Shown here: positions 25,537-33,278 of the stretch, piece by piece
Numbering within the stretch: position 1 is the stretch's first letter
Layout: each line of letters opens with the position of its first letter
Source of the DNA: Kribbella sp. VKM Ac-2568
Lineage (GTDB): Bacteria; Actinomycetota; Actinomycetes; Propionibacteriales; Kribbellaceae
Direction: 5' to 3'
Length of the DNA stretch: 64,000 bases
NCBI RefSeq assembly: GCF_004345365.1
Contig: NZ_SLVF01000020.1
Location: forward strand, 1-64,000
Program-made: the position numbers and the translations under genes
The notes under the pieces: generated by a model
What the model was told of the DNA's origin: nothing
Databases searched by the model: none
What the model saw: the letters and a program-made list of their open reading frames with translations, nothing else

Positions 25537-26292
25537 ATGAAGATCGTGGTTATCGGCGGTACCGGCCTGATCGGATCGAAGCTCGTGACGAAGCTCGGCG
25601 AGCACGGTCATGAGGCGGTAGCGGCGTCGCCGAACAGAGGAGTCAACACCATCACGGGTGAAGGGCTTGCGGACGCTCTCGCCGGGGCCTCCGTGGTGAT
25701 CGATGTCTCGAACTCACCGAACTGGGAGGACGCCGCGGTACTGGAGTTCTTCGAGACCTCCACCCGCAACCTGCTCGCCGCGGAGTCCGAGGCGGGAGTC
25801 GGCCACCACGTCGCGCTGTCGGTCGTCGGCACCGAGCAGCTCCTCGAGAGCGGATACTTCCGGGCGAAGCTCGCACAGGAGAAGCTGATCGAGAGCTCCT
25901 CGATCCCTTACTCGATCGTGCGCGCCACTCAGTTCTTCGAGTTCGTGGCGAGCATCGCGGACGCCGCCACCCAGGACGGCGAGGTCCATCTGGCCCACGT
26001 GTTCTTCCAGCCCATCGCCGGCGAAGAGGTCGCCCAGGCCGTCGGCCGGGTCGCGGTCGCCGCGCCGCTGAACGGCCAGGTCGAGGTCGCGGGTCCGGAC
26101 CGCTTCCGGATGGACGAGTTCTTCCGGCAGGTGCTTGCTGCCGGCAACGACAGCCGCGCGGTCGTGACCGACCCCGACGCCATGTACTACGGAATCTCAC
26201 CCGCTGAGAGTGCCCTCGTCCCGGACGGCGACGCGATCCTCGGTGAGATCAGCTACACCACCTGGTCGGGCCGCGCGGCCGCGGACTCGTAG
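25537..26292 (+). CDS. NmrA/SDR-type NAD(P)-binding protein
   Basis: 251 residues; GAGGAAGG precedes ATG 25537. KIVVIGGTGLIGSKLV is the dinucleotide motif. There is no YxxxK pair; instead AKLAQEKLIESSSIPYSIVRATQFFEF matches the NmrA-like subgroup, whose members reduce quinones or sense NADP. Proteins of this kind (epimerases, oxidoreductases) are recorded neighbours and targets of ECF41 sigma factors, in keeping with the promoter-like site just upstream. It is probably the first gene of a three-gene operon with the cupin and methyltransferase. Confidence 0.88.
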   Translation: MKIVVIGGTGLIGSKLVTKLGEHGHEAVAASPNRGVNTITGEGLADALAGASVVIDVSNSPNWEDAAVLEFFETSTRNLLAAESEAGVGHHVALSVVGTEQLLESGYFRAKLAQEKLIESSSIPYSIVRATQFFEFVASIADAATQDGEVHLAHVFFQPIAGEEVAQAVGRVAVAAPLNGQVEVAGPDRFRMDEFFRQVLAAGNDSRAVVTDPDAMYYGISPAESALVPDGDAILGEISYTTWSGRAAADS

Positions 26293-26342
26293 ACCACTCG
26301 CTCGCCTCGCCATCCCACCCCGACTCGCCCTGGAGGTAAGCC

Positions 26343-26783
26343 ATGCCCGAAACCGAACCGGTCGCTGCCGAGCAGCCGCCGAGATCAACCGCCTGGCAGA
26401 CGGCGCTGACCGTGCTGCAGGAGGTGGAGCCGCCCACCGTCACGCCTGGATCCCACGCGATGACCGTGGTCATCGAGTACCCGCCGGGCGACCCGGGTGC
26501 GCCGCCCCACCGGCACCCCGGCGGTCCGGCCTTCGGCTACGTGGTCGAAGGCGAGATGTTGTTCGAGCTCGAAGGCGAGGCCCCGCGGGTCGTTCGGGCC
26601 GGCGAGGCGTTCTGGGAACCAGGTGGCGACCTCATTCACTACCAGGACGGGAACAACCGCGATGACACCAAGCTGCGCTTCACGGTGACGATGCTGTGTC
26701 AGCCGGACCAGCCGATGCTCGTGCTGGTGGACGACGAAGAGCTTGCCCAGCGCAAGGACCGCCGCGTACCCCGGCCCGCCTGA
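26343..26783 (+). CDS. Cupin-domain protein
   Basis: 146 residues, with GGAGG before ATG 26343. A single cupin barrel shows the two motifs PPHRHPGGPAFGYVVEGEM and GEAFWEPGGDLIHYQDG. The histidines in HRH and LIHY and a glutamate would bind a metal such as iron or manganese. Small cupins act as dioxygenases, isomerases or storage-type sensors; nothing decides which here. The gaps to its neighbours are 50 and 30 bases, consistent with co-transcription. Confidence 0.88.
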   Translation: MPETEPVAAEQPPRSTAWQTALTVLQEVEPPTVTPGSHAMTVVIEYPPGDPGAPPHRHPGGPAFGYVVEGEMLFELEGEAPRVVRAGEAFWEPGGDLIHYQDGNNRDDTKLRFTVTMLCQPDQPMLVLVDDEELAQRKDRRVPRPA

Positions 26784-26813
26784 CCAGTACCCGGACCAGA
26801 CGGGAGTTCTGTC

Positions 26814-27650
26814 GTGACCGCAGCGGCGATGGTTGCCGAGTTCGACGATGTCGCGGGCTGGACCGCCGACGCCGTCGAGGAGCTCGGCGTCCGGTACGCG
26901 ATACCGGCCGCCTGTCGTGGCAGCGCGAGCCCGGCTGCGCTGGCCTGGCTGGCCGAGGCCTGCGAGCTGTCGGCCGGGACCAGGTTGCTGGACGTCGGTG
27001 CGGGTGCCGGCGGTCCGGCGGCCTGGGCGGCCGAGCGGTTCGGAGTACGGCCCGTTCTGCTGGAGCCGATGCAGGCCGCGGGCCGGGCCGCCGCACGGCT
27101 CTTCGGACTGCCGGTCATCGCCGCCGACGGAGCACGGATTCCGTTGCGGACGGGCTCTGTCGATGCCGCCTGGTGCCTGGGTGTCCTGTGCACTGTCAAG
27201 GACAAGGCCGCGCTGCTCGGCGAGATCCATCGAGTGCTGACCCCTGGCGCCTCGCTGGGCCTCCTGGTGGTCGTTGCCGGAAGCCCCCAGAGTCTTCCGG
27301 GTCCTGAGGGCAACCACTTCCCGACCCAGGACGAGCTCGCCGGGCTCCTCGACCGTACTGGTTTCACGCTGCTCGAGCAGACCGGCCGCCCGGATGCCGC
27401 TCCGTTGTCCTGGTCACGGCGAGTGGAACAGGTCAACGCGGTCATCGCCGCGAGACATCAGTCGGCGCGCGCCTACACACTGGCCGCCCGCCAAGGCGAG
27501 CGCCTCAGCCGCCTGCTCGCCACCGGACAAGTCTCGATGCAGCTGATCCACGCGGTCAGCCGCCCAGCACCTAATACGTCCTTCGACAGCGGAGACGGCA
27601 CTAGCGCCGGCCCGATCTTCGAGTACGTCGAACCCGAACTTCGCAGCTGA
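26814..27650 (+). CDS. Class I SAM methyltransferase with FEYVEPELR tail
   Basis: 278 residues from GTG 26814 (GGGAG upstream). The SAM motif is LLDVGAGAGGPAAWAAERFG (about 60-79); then come an acidic end, VLLEPM, and the DAAWCLGVLCTVKDK motif before the substrate region. It resembles ubiquinone/menaquinone-type methyltransferases. The C-terminus ends SGDGTSAGPIFEYVEPELRS, almost the same as the ferritin-like protein at 6394-7464. The bases encoding the two tails are also nearly identical. The tail follows a proline-rich linker and lies outside the methyltransferase fold. It is last in the ECF41-like operon. Confidence 0.88.
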   Translation: MTAAAMVAEFDDVAGWTADAVEELGVRYAIPAACRGSASPAALAWLAEACELSAGTRLLDVGAGAGGPAAWAAERFGVRPVLLEPMQAAGRAAARLFGLPVIAADGARIPLRTGSVDAAWCLGVLCTVKDKAALLGEIHRVLTPGASLGLLVVVAGSPQSLPGPEGNHFPTQDELAGLLDRTGFTLLEQTGRPDAAPLSWSRRVEQVNAVIAARHQSARAYTLAARQGERLSRLLATGQVSMQLIHAVSRPAPNTSFDSGDGTSAGPIFEYVEPELRS

Positions 27651-27722
27651 CGGCGGTGGATCGCAGTACTCGGCGAGAATTGCGACCGCACGCTGATCCG
27701 TCGGAAAATCGCACCGGAAAGA

Positions 27723-27749
27723 CGTCACAACCGGGAGGGTTGTCTGGTC
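27723..27749 (+). promoter_or_regulatory. ECF41-like promoter before the sigma-like gene
   Basis: CGTCACA (27723-27729), 16 bases, GGTC (27746-27749), then TTAG, as at 25458. The sigma-like gene starts 79 bases further on. A GTG at 27783 with AGAGGA could open a 17-codon leader that ends at the gene's ATG. Confidence 0.65.
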
Positions 27750-27828
27750 TTAGCTGGCACTACCTAGAGAACAGAGGACATCGTGCGGACGACCCTGGTG
27801 GCCGGCGGACGGGCGAGAACCGCCCACC

Positions 27829-28575
27829 ATGGCTGAGACGCGGCCTGCCGTCGAGTCGCTCGTGGAGTTGCTCGACGAACGGCAGCACCTGCTCGAGATC
27901 GGGTTGTGGATCTTCGACTCTGCCACCACGGCCGACCGGATAGTCCAGGAGACCTATCGCCGCTGGTACGCCCTCGACGACGACGAGCGCGCCCTCGCCG
28001 TACCGCGAGCTTGGCTCACCAGGACGGCAGGATCGGTGTGCCTCGAGCTGCTCGGTTCCCTCAGTGCCGTGGAATCTCCGGTGGTGACCGCGCCCGCGGT
28101 GCAGTCGGAGCGTGCCAGCCTGGTTCACTCCCCGCTACTCGCTCAGGTGGCGCAGGTGGATACCGGGCTGGAGGACGGTCGTCGCCATCTACGGAGATCC
28201 ACCCAGGCGATGCTCAGGAGGCATGCCCGGGTCGTGCAGCGGTTCGCCGCGGCATGCGAGCGGGGAGACACCGCGACGTTGGAGACGATCCTGGCCGCTG
28301 ACGCCATCGTGGTCAGCGATGGTGGCGGCAAGGTGCGAGCTCCGCTGAGTCCGGTGCAGGGAGCAAGTGAGGCCGCCCGGTTCGTCTCAGCTCTGCTGAC
28401 CGGTCCGCAGAGCCTTGCTCTGGCCGTCGAGCCCGTCAACGGCCGGATGGGCCTGGCGCTGCGTCGGGCGGGCCAGGCGATCGCCGTGGTCAGCCTGACC
28501 GTCGTTGGGCACGAGGTCACTGCTGTGTGGGTCGTACTGAACCCGGACAAGCTGAGCAGCTGGCATCGCCCGTGA
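27829..28575 (+). CDS. ECF41/SigJ-like protein without a sigma-4 domain
   Basis: 248 residues. Residues 10-75 look like a weak sigma-2 domain (LLEIGLWIFDSATTADRIVQETYRRW, then PRAWLTRTAGSVCLELL). Residues 130-245 match the SnoaL-like C-terminal domain of ECF41 factors (VVQRFAAACERGDTATLE, VVSDGGGKVRAPLSP) and end with the family's NPDKL motif (238-242). The sigma-4 domain, which reads the -35 element and is normally about 60 residues, is reduced to a short helix. No other frame supplies it. An ECF41-like promoter precedes the gene. It may act as a partner or decoy of a full sigma factor encoded elsewhere. Confidence 0.72.
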   Translation: MAETRPAVESLVELLDERQHLLEIGLWIFDSATTADRIVQETYRRWYALDDDERALAVPRAWLTRTAGSVCLELLGSLSAVESPVVTAPAVQSERASLVHSPLLAQVAQVDTGLEDGRRHLRRSTQAMLRRHARVVQRFAAACERGDTATLETILAADAIVVSDGGGKVRAPLSPVQGASEAARFVSALLTGPQSLALAVEPVNGRMGLALRRAGQAIAVVSLTVVGHEVTAVWVVLNPDKLSSWHRP

Positions 28576-28749
28576 TCAGAAACGGGCGCAGCGGAAGACG
28601 AGCGCCCGGTACCTGGTCATCCGACTCTCCCGGCGGCGATGACCTGGCCGACGGAGGCTCCAGGGACTGACCAGGGTGTCGCACTGGTGCGAGGCCGCGG
28701 TGAAGGCGACAAGCTTGTGCTCGACAGCGACCCGACCAGGAGGCAATCA

Positions 28750-29424
28750 ATGAGCACCGCCGAAGCCAGCACAGCTTCTACCAATGACCCGACCGCCGGC
28801 ACCGTCGACCTGAAGCTCGAGGCCATCGTCATCCCGGTGACGGATGTCGACCGGGCGAAGACGTTCTACGGCAACCTCGGCTGGAGGCTCGACGCCGACT
28901 TCGCTTTCGACAACGGCTTCCGGGTCGTCCAGTACACCTCGCCGGGCTCGCCGGCCTCGGTCCAGTTCGGTTCGAACATCACCTCGGCCACGCCCGGTTC
29001 GGCCCAGGGCCTCTACCTCGTCGTCTCCGACATCGAGGCCGCGCGCGAGGACCTCGTCGCCCACGGTGCCGCTGTCAGTGAGGTGTTCCACCCCGAGTCG
29101 CCGGGCGCTCAGTTCCAGGCGGACGGCACCGGTCGTGGCAGCGGCCGGGCGGACGACCAGGCCAGCTACGGTTCCTTCGCCACGTTCAGCGACCCGGACG
29201 GCAACACGTGGCTGCTGCAGGAGATCACGACCCGGCTCCCCGGCCGCATCGACACCGGCGTGACGTCGTACGCCTCGGAGAAGGACCTCATGGACGCGTT
29301 GCTCCGTGCGGCGCTGGCCCACGGCGAGCACGAGAAGCTCACCGGAGAGCCCGACGAGCAGTGGCCGGCGTGGTACGCCGCCTACATGGTCGCCGAGCAG
29401 GCGGGCACAGAACTGCCGACCTGA
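28750..29424 (+). CDS. VOC-family (glyoxalase-like) protein
   Basis: 224 residues; AGGAGG precedes ATG 28750. After a polar lead of about 18 residues, the VOC module starts LEAIVIPVTDVDRAKTFYGN and continues with FRVVQYTSPGSPASVQFG and SFATFSDPDGNTWLLQE, where the late glutamate is a metal ligand. A C-terminal helical extension of about 50 residues (DLMDALLRAALAHGEHEKL to WYAAYMVAEQAG) resembles the tail found on many actinobacterial VOC proteins of unknown role. It is probably a metal-dependent lyase, dioxygenase or binding protein. Confidence 0.87.
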   Translation: MSTAEASTASTNDPTAGTVDLKLEAIVIPVTDVDRAKTFYGNLGWRLDADFAFDNGFRVVQYTSPGSPASVQFGSNITSATPGSAQGLYLVVSDIEAAREDLVAHGAAVSEVFHPESPGAQFQADGTGRGSGRADDQASYGSFATFSDPDGNTWLLQEITTRLPGRIDTGVTSYASEKDLMDALLRAALAHGEHEKLTGEPDEQWPAWYAAYMVAEQAGTELPT

Positions 29425-29472
29425 TCACGTACGGCTGTCCCAGCGACCGCGCGCGGGAATACACTCGGGGGC

Positions 29473-30294
29473 GTGCCGTGGGTGCCTGATCTGTTCAGCG
29501 CGCGGGCGCTGGAGCGACTGCTGGAGAAGCGGCGCCGCGCCGAGCTGGTGGCTGTCCCCTTCTTCGACGGATTGCTGTCCGGTGAGCTCGACGCGTTGCT
29601 GGATTCGTTCGCCGGTGAGCCCTTGCTGCTTCATCCCGTCCGGGGCCGGATCCAGGGCAGGCAGGCGTTCGAGGCGTACGTCGCGGAGATGAACGTGTGG
29701 TTCGCGGAACACGAGGTCTCGGTCGAGGACGGCGGCCATGTCGTCCTCGAAACGCGTGGCTTCGAGGAAGTGGTCCTGCACATCGACGGCGGAGCGGTGG
29801 CTCTGCCGCTCGCGATCGTCGCGGACCATCCGCACGACGGCCGGCTGACCGAGCTGCGGATCTACTACAGCTCGTGGCCGGTCACCGGCCGCCACGCCGT
29901 CCGTCCGCCGCTGCTGCAGGCCGACTCGACCGTGCACCCTTCAGGCGTCATCGCCGACTATCAGAGCGCCCTCGCGGCCGGTGATGTGGACGCGATCGTC
30001 TCCACCTTCGAAGCTGACGGCTACGCTCGGGAACCCGCGGGCGATCCTTATCGACACTCGGGCACGCGCGACCTCCGCGCGTTCTACGAGCAGCTGTTCT
30101 CCAACGGCGGCGGCATTCCGCTCGAGCACTGCGCGGTGGTCGACGACGGCCACACGTGCGCGCTGGAGTACAACGTCACCCGGTGGGGCAAGACCGACCT
30201 GCCACCCCAGGCCGGCGTCGCGGTCTACGCACGAGGATCGAGCGGCAAGCTCGCCGCAGCCCGCATCTACGACGACGTCGACCCACCGTTGTAG
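29473..30294 (+). CDS. Protein with two SnoaL/NTF2-like domains
   Basis: 273 residues from GTG 29473. Two cone-shaped NTF2 folds can be seen. The first covers about 28-140 (PFFDGLLSGELDALLDSFAGE to LRIYYSSWPV), and the second about 155-270 (VIADYQSALAAGDVDAIVSTF to AAARIYDDVDP). Each begins with the family's helix and glycine-aspartate turn. Such proteins bind or isomerise small hydrophobic compounds. The gene sits between a VOC gene and an SDR gene on the other strand. The actual function is unknown. Confidence 0.8.
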   Translation: MPWVPDLFSARALERLLEKRRRAELVAVPFFDGLLSGELDALLDSFAGEPLLLHPVRGRIQGRQAFEAYVAEMNVWFAEHEVSVEDGGHVVLETRGFEEVVLHIDGGAVALPLAIVADHPHDGRLTELRIYYSSWPVTGRHAVRPPLLQADSTVHPSGVIADYQSALAAGDVDAIVSTFEADGYAREPAGDPYRHSGTRDLRAFYEQLFSNGGGIPLEHCAVVDDGHTCALEYNVTRWGKTDLPPQAGVAVYARGSSGKLAAARIYDDVDPPL

Positions 30295-30313
30295 CTTGAG
30301 GGCGGCGCCGGGC

Positions 30314-31066
30314 TCAGGTGAGTTGCTGGCCTCCGTCGATGTCGAAGGTGGCGCCGGTGACGGCCGTGTTGGCCATCAGGTGGACGGCGAGGTTGGCGAT
30401 GTCCTCGGGGCCGACGACCCGTCCGATCGGGAGCGTCTTCCGGAGTTCCTCGAGGCGCGCGTCGAGCTCGTCGCCGAGGATCGTGGCAGACAGTGGCGTG
30501 TCGACGAACCCGGCCGCGATCAGGTTGACCCGGATCGGCGCCAGTTCGAGCGCGAGGTTCCTCGTCATGGCCGGCGTCGCGGCGGTCAGCGCGCCGATGA
30601 CCGACATACCCGGCGCCGTACTGCGGCCGCCTGTGCCGCCCATGAAGAGCAGGGTCCCACCTGGGCGCACCCTGCCGATGGCGTTCCGGGCGATCGCCAG
30701 GGGGAGCAGGAGATGCGACTCGACATCGTCGCGAACCCGGTCGAGCTCCATCTCCGCCAGCGGCGCGTAGTACGGGCCGGGTCCTGTCACCAGCACGTGG
30801 TCGATCGGCGTGGGGAGCTCGCCGAAGAAGGCACTGAGCTGGTCGAAGTCGGTCGCGTCGAAAGCAGCGGTATCGGCTCCCAGCTCACGACCTGCTTGCG
30901 CCAGGCGGTCCGGGTTGCGCGCGGTGATGATCACCGCGGCGCCCTCCTCGCGAGCGCGCCGGGCAGTCTCCAGCCCGATGCCCAGGCTGCCCCCGATCAC
31001 CACCACCGTCTGGCCGAGCAGTTCGGGTGGCCGACCGGTGTTCCGACGTGCCGACGCCTCCGTCAT
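30314..31066 (-). CDS. SDR-family protein lacking the YxxxK pair
   Basis: 250 residues, ATG 31066 chosen because GGAGG lies 5 bases before; ATG 31078 is an alternative. The cofactor motif is VVVIGGSLGIGLETARR and the C-terminal end TGATFDIDGGQQLT is typical of classical SDRs. At the catalytic position the sequence reads PGMSVIGALTAATPAMTR, so tyrosine and lysine are both missing, as in the SDR at 13091-13795. Either it binds NAD(P) without reduction or it uses other residues. The gene is convergent with the double-SnoaL gene. Confidence 0.85.
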   Translation of the reverse strand: MTEASARRNTGRPPELLGQTVVVIGGSLGIGLETARRAREEGAAVIITARNPDRLAQAGRELGADTAAFDATDFDQLSAFFGELPTPIDHVLVTGPGPYYAPLAEMELDRVRDDVESHLLLPLAIARNAIGRVRPGGTLLFMGGTGGRSTAPGMSVIGALTAATPAMTRNLALELAPIRVNLIAAGFVDTPLSATILGDELDARLEELRKTLPIGRVVGPEDIANLAVHLMANTAVTGATFDIDGGQQLT

Positions 31067-31159
31067 CGTTCCCTCCATTCATTGGTGTGTCCAGGAGCTC
31101 GACTCCTCTGCTCCCACCATCGTGCGTCAGATGGGCCATCGCGCCTGTGACCGCCCGGG

Positions 31160-32140
31160 TCAGCTCCCTGGCCCGCGGGTTCCGGCCGACCGGAGTCTCT
31201 CGGCCAGCACGCGACAGCGCTCCCCGAGCTCCGGAGGGTCGAGTGCCTCGAAGTCGTGCCCCAGTAGGAGCACGTGCAGGAGGACGAAGTCAAGGCTGCC
31301 GGCGCCGCTGACCACCTCGCAGCGGTCGTCCCCTCGCCGTCGTACGACGGCCGCCGACGCCGGTATCTGCGCGCGCACCGCATCGGCCGACGCGTGCACG
31401 AGGAAGCGCGCCTGGTGCGGATAGACCCGGCTCGCCACGCTCTCCTGCACGTACGCCGCCGCATCGGGCGCCGGCCGCGGGCGGAAGTGCCAGGTCCGTG
31501 CCGACACCTCGGTCATCCGGTCGACGCGGAAGCTGCGCCAGTCGTCGCGATCGAGGTCGTAGGCGAGGAGGTACCACCGCCGGTCGGAGGCCACCAGGCG
31601 GTAGGGCTCGACCCGCCGCCGTCGCACCTCGCTCCCGGACGGGTAGTCGAAGCCGGCCTCGACCTCGTCGCGGCAGGCTCTGGCCAGCGTCATGAGCACA
31701 TCGGGGTCGACCGGCGTACGGCCTCCGCCGAAGGACTCCACCGAGCCGGAAAGCGCGCGCACCTCGGGCCGTAGCCGGGTGGGCAGCACCCGGTCGAGCT
31801 TGGTCAGCGCCCGTACTGCGGCGTCGCCGGCGTTGGCGACCGCGCCACCCGCCCCAGCGAGCAGCGAGACCGCGACCGCGATCGCCTCCTCGTCGTCGAG
31901 CAGCAGCGGCGGCAGGTCCTGCCCCGGGCCGAGTTGGTAGCCGCCGCCGACCCCCTGGCTGGCGTGCACCGGGTAGCCGAGAATGCGCAGCCGCTCGACA
32001 TCACGCCGTACCGTGCGCGGCGTGACCCCGAGTCGGTCGGCGAGTTCGGGGCCGGTCCACACCTGGCGTTGCTGCAGCAGCCCGAGCAGGGTGAGCACCC
32101 GCTCCGTCGTACCGAGCTCGTCACCGTTTGCGGTGTCCAT
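31160..32140 (-). CDS. WYL-domain transcription regulator
   Basis: 326 residues. The N-terminal HTH_11 domain is TTERVLTLLGLLQQRQVWTG followed by GVTPRTVRRDVERLRILGYPV. The WYL domain lies at about 150-235 (VEPYRLVASDRRWYLLAYD, SFRVDRM), and a WCX extension follows. WYL domains sense ligands such as nucleic acids or nucleotides. ATG 32140 is preferred over an upstream start at 32236 because of AAGGTGGG and the known domain boundary. It is divergent from the DinB gene, with an inverted repeat between the starts; it most likely represses that operon. Confidence 0.9.
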   Translation of the reverse strand: MDTANGDELGTTERVLTLLGLLQQRQVWTGPELADRLGVTPRTVRRDVERLRILGYPVHASQGVGGGYQLGPGQDLPPLLLDDEEAIAVAVSLLAGAGGAVANAGDAAVRALTKLDRVLPTRLRPEVRALSGSVESFGGGRTPVDPDVLMTLARACRDEVEAGFDYPSGSEVRRRRVEPYRLVASDRRWYLLAYDLDRDDWRSFRVDRMTEVSARTWHFRPRPAPDAAAYVQESVASRVYPHQARFLVHASADAVRAQIPASAAVVRRRGDDRCEVVSGAGSLDFVLLHVLLLGHDFEALDPPELGERCRVLAERLRSAGTRGPGS

Positions 32141-32161
32141 GTCACCCACCTTGCCAGAGAT

Positions 32162-32182
32162 AGCGGACCGATCCTGTCCGCT
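32162..32182. promoter_or_regulatory. Inverted repeat between WYL regulator and DinB operon
   Basis: AGCGGAC (32162-32168), 7 bases, GTCCGCT (32176-32182): perfect arms, in the 62-base gap between divergent starts. It is a likely WYL-regulator operator. Confidence 0.5.
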
Positions 32183-32202
32183 TGGGATGTCAGGGTGTGT
32201 CC

Positions 32203-32781
32203 ATGGATGCAGACGAGATCGACTGGAACCGGACACTGCGCGAGCAGTGGGAGCACCACTGGAACCACCAGCTTCGAGACCGGCTCGACGGCCTCACCGA
32301 CGACGAGTATTTCTGGTCGCCGGTGCCGGACGCTTGGAGCGTGCGGCCGCGCGGTACGTCGGCGGCGCCCGTACAGGTCGGGGCCGGGGACTTCACGATG
32401 GACTACGCGATCCCGGAACCGGTCCCGGCGGCCTTCACCACGATTGCCTGGCGACTCGGTCACGTCATCGTGGGCGTGCTCGCCGCGCGCAACGCGTCGC
32501 ACTTCGGCGCACCGGCGGCGTCGTACGACACTTGGGAGTACGCCGGTACCGCGGCCGGCGCGCTCGACCAGCTCGAGGCGCAGGTCGACGTGTGGATGGC
32601 CGGGGTACTCGCCCTCGATGAGGCCGAGCTCCGGGTTCCGGTCGGCGCGAAAGAGCCCTACCCCGAGGCGCCGATGGCCGACCTGGTGCTGCACATCCAC
32701 CGCGAACTGATCCACCACCTGTCGGAGGTCTGCCTGCTGCGGGACCTCTACCTGCACACTACGAACGGAGCAACTCGATGA
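32203..32781 (+). CDS. DinB-family protein
   Basis: 192 residues from ATG 32203. The four-helix DinB fold shows its metal-type histidines in REQWEHHWNHQLRDRL, WRLGHVIVG and HIHRELIHHLSEV. The family includes mycothiol- and bacillithiol-dependent transferases; in actinomycetes these usually attach mycothiol to toxic or metabolic substrates or isomerise them. Its stop overlaps the next gene's start (ATGA), so they are co-translated. The divergent WYL protein probably regulates both. Confidence 0.85.
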   Translation: MDADEIDWNRTLREQWEHHWNHQLRDRLDGLTDDEYFWSPVPDAWSVRPRGTSAAPVQVGAGDFTMDYAIPEPVPAAFTTIAWRLGHVIVGVLAARNASHFGAPAASYDTWEYAGTAAGALDQLEAQVDVWMAGVLALDEAELRVPVGAKEPYPEAPMADLVLHIHRELIHHLSEVCLLRDLYLHTTNGATR

Positions 32782-33239
32782 GCCGCAAGATCCAGGTCAC
32801 CTTCGACGCCCGCGACCCGCGGACGCTGTCGACCTTCTGGCGCGACGTGCTGGGCTACGTCCATCCAGGACCGCCCGGAGTCGACGTGCCTGAGGGCGCG
32901 GACCCGCTGGCCGCGTGGGACGAGTTCCTCGAACGGGTCGGCGTACCGGAGGACCAGCGCAACACGAGATCGGCCGTCGAGGACCCGGACGGGGACGGTC
33001 CGCGGCTGTTCTTCCAGCAGGTGCCGGAGGACAAGGTCGCCAAGAACCGCGTCCACCTCGACGTCCGTGCGGCTCCCGGACTGCAGGGGGAGGAGCGGAT
33101 GGCGGCGCTCGAAGCTGAGTGCGACCGGCTCGTCGGACTGGGAGCGAAGCGGGTGAGTCGCAGCGAGCCCGAGCCTCCCCTGAGCCTCGGCTTCATCGTG
33201 ATGACCGACCCCGAGGGCAACGAGTTCTGCCTGGACTGA
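32778..33239 (+). CDS. VOC-family protein
   Basis: 153 residues. The VOC module reads KIQVTFDARDPRTLSTFWRDVLGY at the start and GFIVMTDPEGNEFCLD at the end, typical of the actinobacterial glyoxalase-like group often annotated as a bleomycin-resistance or lyase homologue. The middle holds NRVHLDVRA, with a histidine that could bind a metal. ATG 32778 lies within the stop of the DinB gene. The two together suggest a small detoxification unit. Confidence 0.87.
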   Translation: MSRKIQVTFDARDPRTLSTFWRDVLGYVHPGPPGVDVPEGADPLAAWDEFLERVGVPEDQRNTRSAVEDPDGDGPRLFFQQVPEDKVAKNRVHLDVRAAPGLQGEERMAALEAECDRLVGLGAKRVSRSEPEPPLSLGFIVMTDPEGNEFCLD

Positions 33240-33278
33240 CGCGGCCGGGCTGTCGTCGCGGGGAACTGGTCGTACTGG

